This document shows, piece after piece, positions 35,501 through 47,490 of a DNA stretch of 64,000 bases. The notes below the pieces were generated by a model that did no database searches, had not been told where the DNA came from, and was given only the letters and a program-made list of their open reading frames with translations. The stretch lies in assembly GCA_036172225.1 (NCBI GenBank), contig CM069924.1, positions 37,811,926 to 37,875,925 on the forward strand. Reading direction: 5' to 3'. This DNA comes from Cryptocoryne crispatula var. balansae. Taxonomy: Eukaryota; Streptophyta; Magnoliopsida; Alismatales; Araceae. Positions within the stretch are counted from its first letter, which is position 1, and every line of letters starts with the position of its first letter. Both the position numbers and the translations under genes were made by a program.

Positions 35501-38500
35501 TGGTTTCTAGGACTCTTCAAACCAAACCAAACCGGTAAACCGAATAACCCGAATTAGATTAAATATTTTAATTTAAGTTATATATAAGATAGTATTTATG
35601 TATTTTTTCTTATAAAAATAAAATTTTTAAGAGTTTTTAAGGTAAAATTAATGTAATCTATAAACATATACACAAGATTTTAATAGAATATGATTTAAAA
35701 CGAACAAAAAAAATTATATATTGATATATTTACTATATCTTAATAAAATATGGTTTGAACCGAACCAAACCAAACCAAACTGAATTCATTTGGTTCGGTT
35801 TGGTTTGGTTTGGGAGATAGTTTGGTTTGATTTGGTTTGAGAAAAAATACTCAAAAAGCAAACCAAACCAAACCATGAACACCCCTATGAAGGACCTCCA
35901 GATCGGCCCAGTATTGGGCCGATACTGGCCGATCCTGATTGTCATTAGCAGACCGATCCGCTCCTGAATTTTGATCCCTTCCCACCTTAACTAGAATATA
36001 TATACACTACTTGATGTTGGGACAAAGAGCTGGAACTAATTCTCTGGTATGCAGTTGATGTAAATACAGAAGTTGAATTGCAACCTGCAAGGACTCAGAA
36101 GCAAAGATTTCTGTGTCCAGATTGGACCTTGGATCAGCCAGCGTGGATCTCAATCTGTATTGGATTGGATCCATCAATCCAGCGGAAAAGAAGGATCAGC
36201 CAAGACCCAGCAGAATTAGGCCTGACTTGGTCCAAACAATCCTGCTAGAATCAGCATATTCTAAGCTAGGATTGGCTAGCTCAGGTTCAGAATTGGCCGA
36301 TTGATCTGGGATAATCTCTGCCAGGCCAAGCAAGTTCAGTGGGATCAACCAATCGGGAGATTTTGACCCAGACGGCTGATCCAAGCCTGGAATTGGTTGA
36401 ATCTAGCTGGTCCACCAAGATCCATGCTGACGCCAATTGAAGTTCACTCTGACTGGCCATACCCCATAAGATTGGATCAACTAGTGCCAATATCGATCAT
36501 TGTTTTAAAAGCAACGCCAAGGTGGCAAGGCATCCTCTCACTTGTCAAGGCGAGGGGTGCCTAAGCAAGCATCACATTATTTTCTCATTTTGAATAATTT
36601 AAGAAAAAATAATGCTAATTAAGTACCAATATCGCTCAACTGAGTGGTTGTGAAGTGATGATAATAACTAGGTCTGATAATTAATTTAATTATAAACAGC
36701 TATTTTGATGGAATAATGATTAGAATTACATAATTTAATAGATAAATAATTAATCCAAATTAAGTATTAAAATTAACTTAGTTTAGTAGTTTTAATTATG
36801 TATTCATGTTATTTAGTCTAATTAACTGTACACTTGCCCATTATTGATTGATTTACACATGGTCATAACTATTTATTACATGTTTATGTATTATTTGTCA
36901 CTCATTTATTTTTTATTTTATCAATTTTATTATAAAAAAGACATCATCTAACTTCTCACCTTATCGCCTAAACAACGAGACATCATCTCAATCCAGATAA
37001 CCATGTTCAGAAGTTTCACAGAACTAGAGGCCTGGAACTCAGACAAGCCTGCAGAAAGATCTACATGGAACAGCTGAGCTTTAAAAACAGAACTTGACAT
37101 TGGTGAAGTGCTATGCTTGGCCTTTCTACTTTGTATGGGATGCCAAAATAAAACTAGCATCTTTTGGCATTTTGACGCATGGTTTGAGCAGCAAAGTGAA
37201 ACTGAGCAAAGAAATCACAAAATCATTAATTATTGTATGGATGAGGTAAAATTTTCAGAATGTGTAGTTACTTGGATAGTTTCCTTAAACAGAGAGAGAG
37301 ATTTGTACTGATTTAAGTTAGTTCCTTTTGACAAAAGGGTCCCATCTCCAAATTTTAGTCAATCCTCGACACAGCAAACCAATATGGAATAACTGGAACA
37401 AGAATGTAATGAACATGAACAGAGGTGGACAACTCATTTCAAGGTCTCTTCATAGTTGTCAAGGTGCAGTGGTGCACACCTAGGCACCTTTACAGGGCCA
37501 CCTACCCAATATGCCTTTCTGGGATCCCAAAAGACAACCAAGGCTTCCATCTTGGTGCCCAAAGTGCCTGGCCAGGCAGCCCAAGCTCTTCTACATACCC
37601 AGAATGATCCATGCTTCATGGGCGCCCAGTTATAGTGAAAATATATTAACATATTTCACTTATGCTATTACATATGTTTAATATTTTAATCATAAATATA
37701 AGTTATATACTTTTAAATTATAAAATTTACACTTGGTCCTCTTTTCTCTCCCTCTCACTTAATTTATCAAGATTAACTCTTTCCCAAACTATATACCCAC
37801 ACATACATAATTATATAAACAAAAACACATTTACATGCATATACACATAACACACATCCATTATAACATACAAATATAACTGCATTTATGTATAAATGTT
37901 TGTATATATACATAAATGTATTTTTGTGTACATATATGCATGTATATCCACATACACATAGTATTAACATTTGATTTTAACACTTGACGTCTAAGAGGTC
38001 ACCTAGTCACCTAAGCAGAATTGGCACATTGAACACCTTGAGAGTTGTCATCTTAACAACTATGGGTCACTTAGAGCATTAAATGCCAGTCGGATTTTCG
38101 GCCGATCGCTCTACTCTTGCACTAGATCAGAAGTGGCAAGATGGGCCAATTTTGCAGCTGATTTCACCGTCGTGGAAATTGTCATTTTTTATTTAAAATT
38201 TTATAAAAAATACACTTTAACTTTTCTTTTATATCATATAATTAGATACTTAAAATATTGAAAATAAAATAACTATAAGTTTATAATCAATTATGATATA
38301 TACTTAACTAAATTAATTTTTAATATGTAAAATATAAAGTAAACATTTAAATATAATATTTGAATTAATTTTTTATTAATAGTGCTTTTTATAATTTTTT
38401 GTTATTTCAACACCCAATCCACGATCCTTCCTTCATTGTCTTAGAGCACTACGTATTGTATAACAAATTCATTATTGCTATATTTATTTATCTCTTCTTT

Positions 38501-41500
38501 TCATCTCTTAAATGTTTAGTGGCAGTTAAAAATGCCTCATCTGCACATGCTTGCATCTCTACAATTGATGCAAACGTCAGATTGGTTGGGGTTGCTGATT
38601 TTAACCAGACATGGGTTAAGACATTATAATTAAATCGAAATCATTATATTTCAATTTCATTCCAATTCCAATTCTGCCGTTAAAATCAGAACCAAATTTA
38701 ATAATTTCTGAAATATATATTTTACATTATTATTTAAAATACATTAATAAATCCCGTAAGCTAATAGCATTTGAAATAATAATTTTAAAATTTTATCAAT
38801 ACTTTTCTTATCATATTATAAGCCATATTTTTACAGTTTACATTATTTATTATAATATTAATTTTTAGAAATATATTAAATATTTTATCAAAATCAAGAA
38901 AACAAATACAGAATTGACTGATGAGGTCAGCAAGATTGGCCGATCCTAGATTAGGTCAGTAGGTAGGGCTGTAAACAAAGCACAAACGGAACAAAAATGA
39001 TGTTTCTATGTCTGCTCCATTTAACTAAATGGATAATTCGTTCGAGTCGGATATAAATCAGATAATAAAATTCGGATATTCTTTGGATTCGGAACAGATA
39101 CAGATAATATCCGATTTTAAATTTTAACTAAAATTTATTTGATTAATATATTTAATAATATATACATAAGTATAAATAAATTTTAAAATAAAAAACTTAT
39201 CATATATCTATTAATGTCAACCAAGAAAACTGGTGCATATTAAAAAATATTTAAGTATATTTTTAAATAAAATAATTTAAAATATATAATTTATATATTA
39301 TGTATATATTCTAAAAGGTTTTATTCAGAGTGGGATATTAAATGGAGCAAAGCAAGTATTTATGTGTCCTCTCTGGTGAACAATCAGATAGTATTTGTAT
39401 CTTGATACCCGCTCTGTCATATATATTATAATTGGATATTATCCGCATAAAAAGATACAAATTCAGAGCCGATCTGCATGTTATCCGGATCTGTTTACAG
39501 CCCTATTGGCAGGCGCCAACTCAATCTTGGGGAGAGCATGAACCAAGAAGTTCTTTCCACCAGGGAAGGGCTGAAAAAGGACGGATGGCCTAGATCGGCC
39601 AATCTTAAACAAATGATCCTTTGGGAACAAAAGCTCTGAGTGAGCATGGAGGACTGCCAGCTGCCCCCTAGGTATCTCATTGATGATCTAGGTGGGGAAA
39701 AAAGACCTGGCAAACCTAATGAGGAATGGATCTGCAGTCTCAACTTGCAAAGATCCAACTAGGGCTGCAAACAGGTTGGATTCAGAAGCGAAATCACATA
39801 TATCTGATTCTGATTCTGATTAAGTGTTAAGGCATTCCAACTCATATTATTTTGGATCTATGTCTTGATTTTTTTTCCAATTCTGATTCCATTATTAAAA
39901 TCAGAATTGAATTTGATGAATTCTAAAATATAAATTTTATATTAAATTTATATAGATATAAGTAAATGAATCACGTATAATTACTAATTTTAATATAATC
40001 CCACTGAAACTTTATTTTTACTAAGTTTATCACTTTATATATTATGTATTGTAACAAAATTAATTTAAATTAAATTATTTTAGTGACATGCTGAAATTTT
40101 ATTAAAATCGATAAACAAAAATAGAATCAACTGATTCTAATTTCAATAGCTTGTAATATATATTGAAATGTTCTGGATCTGTTAATCTTTATCGAAATAA
40201 AGTTGTAAATTTTGGAATATTAGATTCCATTTACACCTTAGATCCTGCTTGTGGCAGCCAGGATGGCAGGGGCTGCAGTGGCCAATCCCCAGCAGCTGAT
40301 CCTGAACATGAGGCAGCCAGTAGCAGTGGTAGGGAGAAATTTTAAGATCCATGCATAACAATGATCATAAGATGGTGATCTATGAATAAAAGAGCAATAA
40401 ATCCAAAACAGTGTAAAGGGAAAAGACTAGGATACAATCAAGTCAGTGAAGTTGTCATCTAGCATCTGGCTTAAGAGGTTAATATAACAATAGCATGTAA
40501 TTTAGGGACGTAAACTCTCACCCAAAGAAGAAATATTTTTTGGCTTAGTCAGAAAATAAAAAAGAACAATACTAATTAATCATCATTATTAAAAGTAGAA
40601 CATCTCAATTAAAGCTATGGCAGAAGAAGCCCAGGGGTATTGTGTCAAAAAAGTAAGAATAAACAAGGTCCCGGCTGATAAGGATACCAGTAAAATTGTT
40701 GCCTATGAATCAGTTTGCAAACTACAAGCAGCAACTCTAAGAAACAACTTCACAGCCAAAATGAAACCACAAAAGGCAAATATCTTTTCAAGAATCCACC
40801 TATCAAAACAGGTAGACCATATATGAAAAATGATATGCATGATGACCAAGTGTGATGTCTGAAAGCAAAGCACGAGTTCAACAATGGCAGGAAATCAATG
40901 CCTAGAAAAAAGAACAAATTCAAACCAGAAAGATAAATGTTTACGTACATTTCCACTAGGTTTTCATGTGATTGAAACTGATCTGATGGAAAAAGTGCTT
41001 CTCTGACACCAATCAGATTCCTAACATAGGATTTCAGCGACTCAAAGTCTTGTTTCACACGACAAAGTTCCTGCTCATTTTCTGCAGCCCGCATTCTCTG
41101 TCTGCTGGTTTCTTGTACCATGTCTTCAACCTTCTGCTTCATTTCGTTTAGGATACTGTTTGTACCAAGTGCAAATCTTTCCATATCTCTTACCTTAGCA
41201 GACATAATTTCTATTTGGAGTGACTTCCGTCTGATTTCATCCTGTCCAGAACTTACTTTTTCTTTCTCACTAGCAGCTGCAGTTTCTGCCATAATAACCC
41301 TCTTAACAAGAGTTTCCATCACAGAAGTAACCAATTGAACCGATTTCAACACTTCACCAATATATGCACCATCATTTTTGTCAAAGAGTCCTAGTCTGTT
41401 GCTATGCATAAGTGAAGCCTCTTCTTTCAAATTCTCAAACAATGACACATCAATATCATTAGACCAATCAGATAAGGGTGTGCCATGTTTGTCAACAAGC

Positions 41501-42882
41501 CCTACTCCATCTTGGTGCTTAATTCCACAAGATGTATGTGCTAAGTGAGGAACTGCTATCATGCATGCCTTTGATTTCAAGTATGTCAACAATGTAGCTG
41601 TAGTTCTGACCCTCCTCCAAAGGAGTTCTAACTCCTTTTTAGCAATACCTTCTGAAGAGCTGATGCTGGCTTTTACTTCTAGAAGTTTCTCTTGCAATGT
41701 TTCTACATGTGATTCATGAAGTTCTAACTCCTGTTTCCATGTGATACTGATTTGGTCGAGTTGGGATTGCAAGGCCAACATGTTCTCTTCTTTCTCAAGT
41801 CTATCCTCCATATCCTGTTCTATGCGGCACAAAATCTGCAACCTGACAACCACCTATAGCATGAAAAATCTATTTCAACTACAAGATAATGTACCACTAA
41901 GCTACTGATATCCAAAAGTGTTAGGCTTTCAGAACTTATAACATGCCCCAGAAACAAAAGAGTTAGTACTGCTAATTGTCTGTTAACCATTGTAAAATAA
42001 GTTCAAAACTTCTGTCAGACCTGGTAATGCAGTTATTTCAGAAAGTCAGGATTTCCTGAATGAAAACAAACAAGACTTAAGGTACTACATTTTCACCATG
42101 ACAAAAGAAGAAGAGCAATTAAGATGGAAAAAATGCTAGATGAAGATTAATTACTTTCTCCTGTGTCTCTCCACCAAAATAAACAACAGAAAAGATTCTT
42201 GGCATATGCAAGAAAATATAGGAGGTCCACATATAAAGCAATGTTAAAAAGAGAGCACATAAAACAATGTTGAAAAGGAGTTCTCACTATCAGCAAATAC
42301 AAGGGAAGAGAAGATTACTCTTTTTCACTGTACACACATTAATGCACAAATATTTTAGTTCAAGACTGCAGAAAATGTCCAAAGTCTAAATCCCTTAGCT
42401 ACACAATCCAGAAACAGAAAAAAAATACCTATGCAGAATCCTTGATTGATAATTTGCTGATTTGAAGAAAAATAAAGATAATGTTATGCAAGTAGAAATA
42501 ACATGGATTCCACTAATTTCTATGTGAGATAAAGGGAGACAATGCGGTACAAATGATAGGCATTTGCACTCGAAAGTCAGCCCTAGACTTAAATAACACT
42601 TTGGTAACTAAAATATACCGTCTGGCATGGATAGAGAAAGTATAAACCTTTAAAAAACGATGGTGACAGCTAAAACCTAATACCAGAAAAATTGTAGAAA
42701 TGCACTTCGAGAAAATCCATGTCAAAAGTACAAGCTTTCTGAACCTCAAAAGTTCTGTTTTATGGAGGTACAGTCCAATATAACTATTAAGGGTTTCTGG
42801 ATGAAGACACAAAACAAATAGGCTTTCACCTATAGCGAGAGGCAAACTCCTCGCCTGCAGTAAAATTATCAGCAGCTGTCAT
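29595..42882 (-). CDS. Coiled-coil protein, three coding exons, function unknown
   Basis: Exons 42882-42830, 41842-40949 and 29769-29595 join with GT-AG introns and agreeing phases into 1122 nt, encoding 373 residues. It starts MTAADNFTAGEEFASRY and ends LLALNEQCKFMALSKPGT followed by TAG. Residues about 20-110 and 200-300 are rich in charged heptads (EDRLEKEENMLALQSQLD; VRDMERFALG; NEQELCRVKQDFESLK). The last exon is another coil (NEKMQKEAEVQKLMAENVRL). No signal peptide, membrane segment or catalytic domain is evident, which suggests a structural or adaptor role in cytosol or cytoskeleton (inference). I do not recognise the family. The chosen start is the first ATG of a short exon whose last codon is split across the intron. 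The last intron is 11.2 kb and packed with hAT elements, but the exons are intact. The ORF extension past 40949 (YVNIYLSG...) is intron. Confidence 0.8.
30500..33846 (-). pseudogene. hAT transposase (BED finger, DUF659, hAT dimerisation), nearly intact
   Basis: Inferred exons are 33846-33471, 33410-32883, 32801-32004, 31906-31700 and 31610-about 30500, all GT-AG with agreeing phases. A BED zinc finger (CKYCDKVL, RLKHHLAG) comes first, then a Gly/Ser-rich linker. A DUF659-type core follows (CTLMTDGWTG, VVTDNA, WAPCSAHSIDLMLEDI, GATRFASHYISLE, WDIIDRRWERTLYHPIHAAG). The hAT C-terminal dimerisation motif ASGCERNWSTFSLIHTKQRN precedes an acidic, Tyr/Ser-rich tail. Damage is light. There are stops at 33597-33595 (TGA), 30718-30716 (TAG) and 30619-30617 (TGA), and two apparent frame shifts near 31270 and 30915. 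All three stops could be C-to-T changes. The catalytic core is unbroken. It would cut and paste its element; as it stands full-length protein seems impossible without readthrough. Confidence 0.88.
34017..34110 (-). repeat. Three tandem 31-32 nt repeats upstream of the hAT transposase
   Basis: The unit 'gaccgaaagagtgatca' recurs at 34017, 34048 and 34080. It lies between the TATA palindrome and the transposase ATG, so in the probable leader or promoter. Confidence 0.8.
34155..34190. promoter_or_regulatory. Perfect palindrome centred on a TATA box, probable hAT promoter
   Basis: Two 17-bp arms (34155-34171 and 34174-34190) are perfect complements around a 2-nt centre. The middle reads ctataaatag, a TATA box on one strand and TATTTATA on the other. 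It lies about 310 bp upstream of the transposase start at 33846 and could serve transcription either way. Promoter activity is inferred. Confidence 0.6.
34506..35405. other. Intron sequence between hAT elements
   Basis: AT-rich intron DNA of the coiled-coil gene. ORFs at 34577-34958 and 35132-35377 show no recognisable domain. Confidence 0.5.
35406..35887. mobile_element. hAT-type MITE, family 'TAGGGNTGTTCA'
   Basis: The 482-bp element has ends TAGGGCTGTTCA and TGAACACCCCTA, inverted with two differences. It is flanked by exact 8-bp repeats tgaaggac at 35398-35405 and 35888-35895. Both ends carry arrays of 'aaaccaaacc' or 'ggtttggttt'. Non-coding and intronic. Confidence 0.92.
35896..36520. 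repeat. GATC/GATTGG-rich dispersed repeat
   Basis: The text, rich in 'ttggatca', 'gatcagcc' and 'ggattgg', resembles 15620-16700. No ends could be assigned. The ORFs on both strands are chance frames. Confidence 0.4.
36521..37011. mobile_element. Possible degenerate hAT-type element with 'aggcg' ends
   Basis: Left words 'cgccaaggtggcaaggc' and 'tgtcaaggcgaggggtgcc' and right words 'caccttatcgcctaaacaac' recall the ends of 9587-10191. The middle is AT-rich. Termini and target duplication are not resolved. Confidence 0.35.
37451..38064. mobile_element. hAT-type MITE, second copy of family 'CATAGTTGTCAAGGTG'
   Basis: It starts CATAGTTGTCAAGGTG and ends CATCTTAACAACTATG, an inverted repeat with two changes. 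Flanking 8-mers ggtctctt (37443-37450) and ggtcactt (38065-38072) match at 7 of 8. The AT-rich interior (tatataca words) resembles the copy at 9587-10191. Length 614 bp. Confidence 0.85.
38073..38963. repeat. AT-rich repeat related to the MITE at 39760-40240
   Basis: 38600-38940 ('ccaattccaattctgccgttaaaatcaga', AT-rich middle, 'atcaaaatcaagaaaacaaatacagaattgactga') parallels 39830-40140. It is probably an older copy of that MITE, with ends not resolved. Confidence 0.4.
38964..39505. mobile_element. hAT-type MITE, family 'TAGGGCTGTAAACA'
   Basis: The 542-bp element has a perfect 14-bp terminal inverted repeat, TAGGGCTGTAAACA...TGTTTACAGCCCTA. Flanking 8-mers tcagtagg and ttggcagg agree at only 5 of 8, with every difference a transition, so the duplication is decayed or uncertain. 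The interior is AT-rich with 'cggatat/atatccg' pairs. Confidence 0.78.
39760..40240. mobile_element. hAT-type MITE related to the preceding one
   Basis: It starts TAGGGCTGCAAACAGG and ends CATTTACACCTTA, a weak inverted match. Flanking 8-mers gatccaac (39752-39759) and gatcctgc (40241-40248) match at 6 of 8. The interior is AT-rich with 'ctgattctgatt' words. Length 481 bp. Non-coding. Confidence 0.65.
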
Positions 42883-43700
42883 TTCACACACCGTCGGCTT
42901 ACATCTCAAAGGATTTGGATTTACATTGCAACACCGTTCAATCCCCTTTCGGTACAATGGGCATCTGCTGACCAACGTGTCTGCAATTTACGCAACAGCG
43001 CCTCGTATAGGATGCGCTAGCAGGATATAATCAAGACTTACAGGCGAAGCAGGAACGAGTTTACGCCAAATTAGATGATTTTTGTGTCGAGGCAACAGAC
43101 AGAATAAATAATGAAAATATTTCGCCATGAGGACGCCAACGAGAATCTTCATCGCGGAACACACCCAAATAACGAAGAGTGAATGAACCCCTAACGCGAA
43201 GCCTGAACACGTTTTTGAAGGTGGAAAACCCCAAGCCAACGCGAACTAAGAAAAGAAAATCGCTCGAGAAACCCAATCGGCCATGGGAGCAGAATGCGGG
43301 AAATCGACAGCACGGAGACAGTGATCTAACCTCGAGGGAACAGAAAGAAGAGAGCACCCGACAGTCTCCTATCCGTTTTCCGCCTATGAAGGGAGATCGG
43401 AGTTCTTCGCGCGAACTTTTCTCCTTTAATGGAATCGAACGACCAAATTACCTACTTAATCATGGAATTTGGAAGGATATTTTCCCGTGCGGACATAAGA
43501 TTTTTGTGCGAATTTCTTCCGGTTAACGGCTTCACCCCTGCCCGCCGATCGGTGGCTTGCGGTCGGCGTGAGAGGACTGCTTAACCAGCCACTTCGGTGA
43601 CCTTCTGCGCATCTTCTTACAAGATTTATCCGGATCCCCAGTGCTCCGCGGTCCATCACACCGTCGTCCTGGGCTTCCTTTCCTTTTCTGAACCCTTATC
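42883..43700 (-). promoter_or_regulatory. 5' UTR and promoter region of the coiled-coil gene
   Basis: GC content rises sharply here compared with both sides, as usual for a plant 5' end. The start codon is at 42882. No single TATA box stands out. The ORFs on both strands (43061-43526) overlap and lack recognisable domains, so I read them as leader or promoter DNA rather than genes. Confidence 0.5.
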
Positions 43701-43779
43701 TAGATATCTAACATGCACGTTTCCACACGGTCGGACCTTTAGAAAATAGATTGACCATTCATTTAATTTCATATGCTAA

Positions 43780-44089
43780 TCAGGTGTTTGGTTGCAAGAT
43801 AATGAAGATTTTTATTTTAATTTTTAAAAATTATAAAAAAATTTGTTAAAAGAAATGTTTGACAATCATGATAATTTTATATTTTTAAAATATTTTTTTT
43901 CTTAAATAAAAAAACTGTTTCACCTCTTTGTGCTCTCCACTTTGTTTGGTGATGAGTGATAGTTACTCTTTTTTATTATCACATCTCTTCAAACATGATA
44001 ATTTTAAATCATGAGTTGGTTTATTTTTTATTTAATATAATTTTTAATCATGAAATTGTACAAAAATTATCATCCAACTAAACACCTCA
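43780..44089. mobile_element. Tourist-type MITE, copy 1
   Basis: The 310-bp element has ends TCAGGTGTTTGG and CTAAACACCTCA and is flanked by TAA on both sides (43777-43779 and 44090-44092), the 3-bp target of PIF/Harbinger elements. The interior closely parallels copy 2 at 44885-45208, with 'acaatcatgataatttta' and 'tagttactcttttt'. Confidence 0.85.
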
Positions 44090-44884
44090 TAAAATTTAAA
44101 TTTAGAAATTTTACATGGCAGTCCTCATAATTACTTACATTTTAATATGTCACCTTAAACCCTTCTGTTAAAACTGTTTATAGTTAGAAATGCTCTCCTT
44201 TTCAGAGAGGGGAAAAAAGGTTAGGGGAAAGAAGAGAGAGAATTTGTCTAAAAATATGCACCCTACCATATTTGTCAAAAATTTCTGGATTATGATGAAA
44301 TTTAAGTTGAATTTGATCTTGATATTATTAGTATATCATCTCTACCCACAATAAAAATTTTTACTTATTTTTAACTTGTTGGGTTCGTGGAATGAGTTAT
44401 AGGGTATTAGGCTACAAACAATTTTATTACATTTTTTGTAATCAATGTATACGTTAAAAAAACCTGAGACAGTACTTTCTATAAGGACCAAAAAATTTTA
44501 ACAAATTTTGTTATGAATATACTTTATAATCATTATATTACTCTTGTAATAATTGTGGCGAAAATATCAAGATTTTCTTACATAATAAATAAACGTAGAA
44601 CATAATGAATACAAAACCTTAAAATGTATTATAAATCATAAATAAAATGACATAAAATATAATCATACTGTAAAATTTATAATATCACAAAATACTATAG
44701 TTACTCTTAGAGGAACTTTACCACAGAATTGCCCGAAGTTAATTTCTACGGTAAGCACAAGCAAGAACAAGGCAGAGTTATGCGTAGTAGAAGATATGCC
44801 AATAAATGGGGGAACACTTCGTGATATTTCTTCATGGTTCATAAAACACACCTGTTAATGCAATTTAATATTTTTTGTAGCTAA
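44090..44884. other. Spacer between the two Tourist-type MITEs
   Basis: AT-rich, no gene recognised. Confidence 0.5.
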
Positions 44885-45208
44885 TGGGGTGTTTGGTTAC
44901 ATTATAATGGAGGTTTTTATTTTAATTTTTAAAAGTTGCAAGAAAACTTGTTAAAAGAGGTGTTTGACAACCATGATAATTTTATGTTTTGAAAGTGATT
45001 TTCTTCTTAAACAAAAAAGAGGGTTTCACCTCTTTCTTTTTTCTTATGGTCCCCCATTTTGTTTGGTCATGGATGGTAGTTACTCTTTTTTGTTATCATA
45101 TCCCTCCAAACATGATAATTTTATGTCATGAGTTGGTTCACTCTTTATTTTAATATAATTTTTTATCATGAAAATGTACAAAAATTTATCATGCAACCAA
45201 ACACCCCA
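44885..45208. mobile_element. Tourist-type MITE, copy 2
   Basis: The 324-bp element starts TGGGGTGTTTGGTT and ends AACCAAACACCCCA, a perfect 14-bp inverted repeat. It is flanked by TAA at 44882-44884 and 45209-45211. It is less diverged at its ends than copy 1, so probably younger. Confidence 0.9.
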
Positions 45209-45279
45209 TAAATAGATTGATGATGCATTTTTTGCAGAGAAGATACTCACGGGTCATAATATAATACCTTTGGGTGCAA

Positions 45280-45850
45280 ATTAACCAATATATTCAAAGT
45301 AGCTCAAAACTCACTCCATCAAAATTTGACTAGGCTTCTCTGCCATATTAAATGAACAAGTTTAAACCAAAAATAACAATGAAATATATTCATTAAGGAG
45401 TTAAAGAACATATTTTTGTTCAACTCAATAAGTTCATAAGTAATTTGATTAAATATTTATTAAAAAATTGAGTTAAAGGTATTAATAATTATTGATCATC
45501 ATTTAATTATAAAAAATGATAAAATAAATGTTTATTTGAGCTTCATAAGTGAGCTAAAATTTGAGTTACAAAATAAATTTAAATCGAGTTTAAGTTCTAT
45601 AAAAAAGTTAAATATCAAGAATCGAGTTTAAGTTCTATAAAAAAGTTAAATATCAAGTTTGAATTAACTAACCTTGAGTCAAACGTTTGTTAGAGCTCAA
45701 GCTCGAACTCGATTCGATTAAGTTCTTAGTCAAATTGAAAAGAGGTTGAGCTTACTCTTAAACACAAACTCAAACTCATGTTAAATAAACAAGTTAAATC
45801 ATGTAAACAATAATTTTACTTAGTTTAAATAACATACTGCTCAACTGGGC
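45280..45850. repeat. AT-rich dispersed repeat with 'gctcgaactcga' words
   Basis: 'cgagtttaagttctataaaaaagttaaatatcaag' is tandemly doubled at about 45597-45660. The end 'agctcaagctcgaactcgattcgatta' resembles 25265-25320 and 48640-48700. No termini defined. Confidence 0.5.
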
Positions 45851-46839
45851 TAAACACATTTACCACCTCCAACCATTCTCGTCGATAGTTTTGAGATGTG
45901 GAAGATGATTTTCTCAAAGATAATAGTAGCTTTGAAAAATCGAAAGTCTATAAATTTAAGGAAGTAATTAAATAATACAAAAATGAAAACTGTGGGGGTG
46001 GACCTGAATAAATAAATCTAATTGCTAGATATTTTACCACCATCGCGTTGAACATGGTTAATAGAAGCCCATTTCATCGAAAAACTTGCCTTGTGAAATT
46101 TGCTTGAAGCAAATGGTGTTCTAAGTTTTGTCAGGAAGGAAAGACAACCTGTCCAACCGAAGTTTTGTGGCAGAGAGGGCAACTTTTGTATTCAAATTTC
46201 GAAGATTATCGTTTTCCTCCATCTAGTCTTACAACTCGCTCATGACTTACAAGTCCCCCCCCCTCTCTCTCTATATATATAAAACATCATGCTTGATAAC
46301 AGTTTTAAACACCTATTAACTTTAAAATGGATACTGATATAAATTCTGACATGGGGACTGTTAATATTAATTTTAAAATGTACTAAACAATGTATGAATT
46401 GTAATGTGTGACACACATCATTTTTCCATTGTTACTCTATTCTATAAAAATATCGATGTCAAAATTTATATAATATTATTTTTACTATTCTACCCCGACA
46501 GCACGAAAAATCCTCATTTCATGCCGCACATGATAGTATAGTCCGAGACCGTGGACTGTTTATCCTTCTATCATAAATTAGACATTTTACTGATAATACA
46601 ATTCGACATTAATCAGCTAATGCTCTTTATAAATATATATATATATATATTAAAATAAATTTCCTACATTTTAATAACAGATATGTCCCTAAACTATTTA
46701 ATTTGGCTCCAATGAGATCAAATATCCTAAGAAAGCATTTAAAAAAGGATTGCTTTGGTGTCATCAGACGTTCCAATTTGGAACAAGTTATTCATGTAAA
46801 AAGCATGAATAGCTATTATAATACAAGGAAATGAAATCA
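45851..46839. other. Intergenic spacer with microsatellites
   Basis: Contains a C9-(CT)n-(TA)n tract at about 46255-46281 and an (AT)10 tract at 46632-46651. No gene recognised. Confidence 0.6.
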
Positions 46840-47490
46840 CTAAGTTTTCATACCAAACAGGTAATGGATGATAATCCAGAGATATCTCTGACTATCCCAG
46901 CAAATATGGCTAAAGCATGTACTCAGGTACATAGATTGTTGGCCTAGTCTATTTGTTTGACTGCTGTTGGCACAAATTTTCATGAAAAGTAAGTCCCCTC
47001 CCCGTTTGGTTGGGTTGTCCGTAAAACCATAGTCAACGGCAAACTCTCTGATCCATTGATTCTTCCGCAAGACTGGATTTTGGCATCCTCTTATTTCGTC
47101 CGGATGTCCTTTTCCGCCAAGAAGGTGACTGGCGAGTTTGTCAAGGCTTCGGGACGGGGGTTAGGGCTCGTCGGGGCTTCAAACAAGAGGGGAGGCAAGA
47201 CATTAAAATCCAGGGTGCCAAGGAGTGGAGCACGAGGAGACAACGACGATATGACGTCGATCGATCGATCGATCGAGGGGGGAGAGAGAGAGAGAGAGTT
47301 AAGCCACCAACAAGTAGAGGTGGCAAGGGAAGGAGAAGCAGACAAGGGAAGCAGGGACCTTCGCATCATGGAGGATGAAAGATCAGGTCGCATGCGGACG
47401 GAGGAAGCTGAGGGAAGACAACTTTGTTGGCAAGGGGATCAGGCCGTTGAGCATTGCGTTCCCTCTAGTAGTTTTACAATGTTATAAAAT
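46840..47490. other. GC-rich segment with (GATC)n and (GA)n tracts
   Basis: GC-rich island in AT-rich spacer, with (TCGA)5 at 47257-47276 followed by (GA)9. Opposed ORFs of 143 (+) and 100 (-) codons exist, but neither shows a domain, and their length fits the local base composition. It may be the remains of a gene 5' end. Confidence 0.35.

Noticed and set aside
47056..47487. 143-codon ORF with Arg/Glu-rich sequence
   Set aside because: Contains (GATC)n and (GA)n tracts and has no domain. Kept only as a GC-rich segment.
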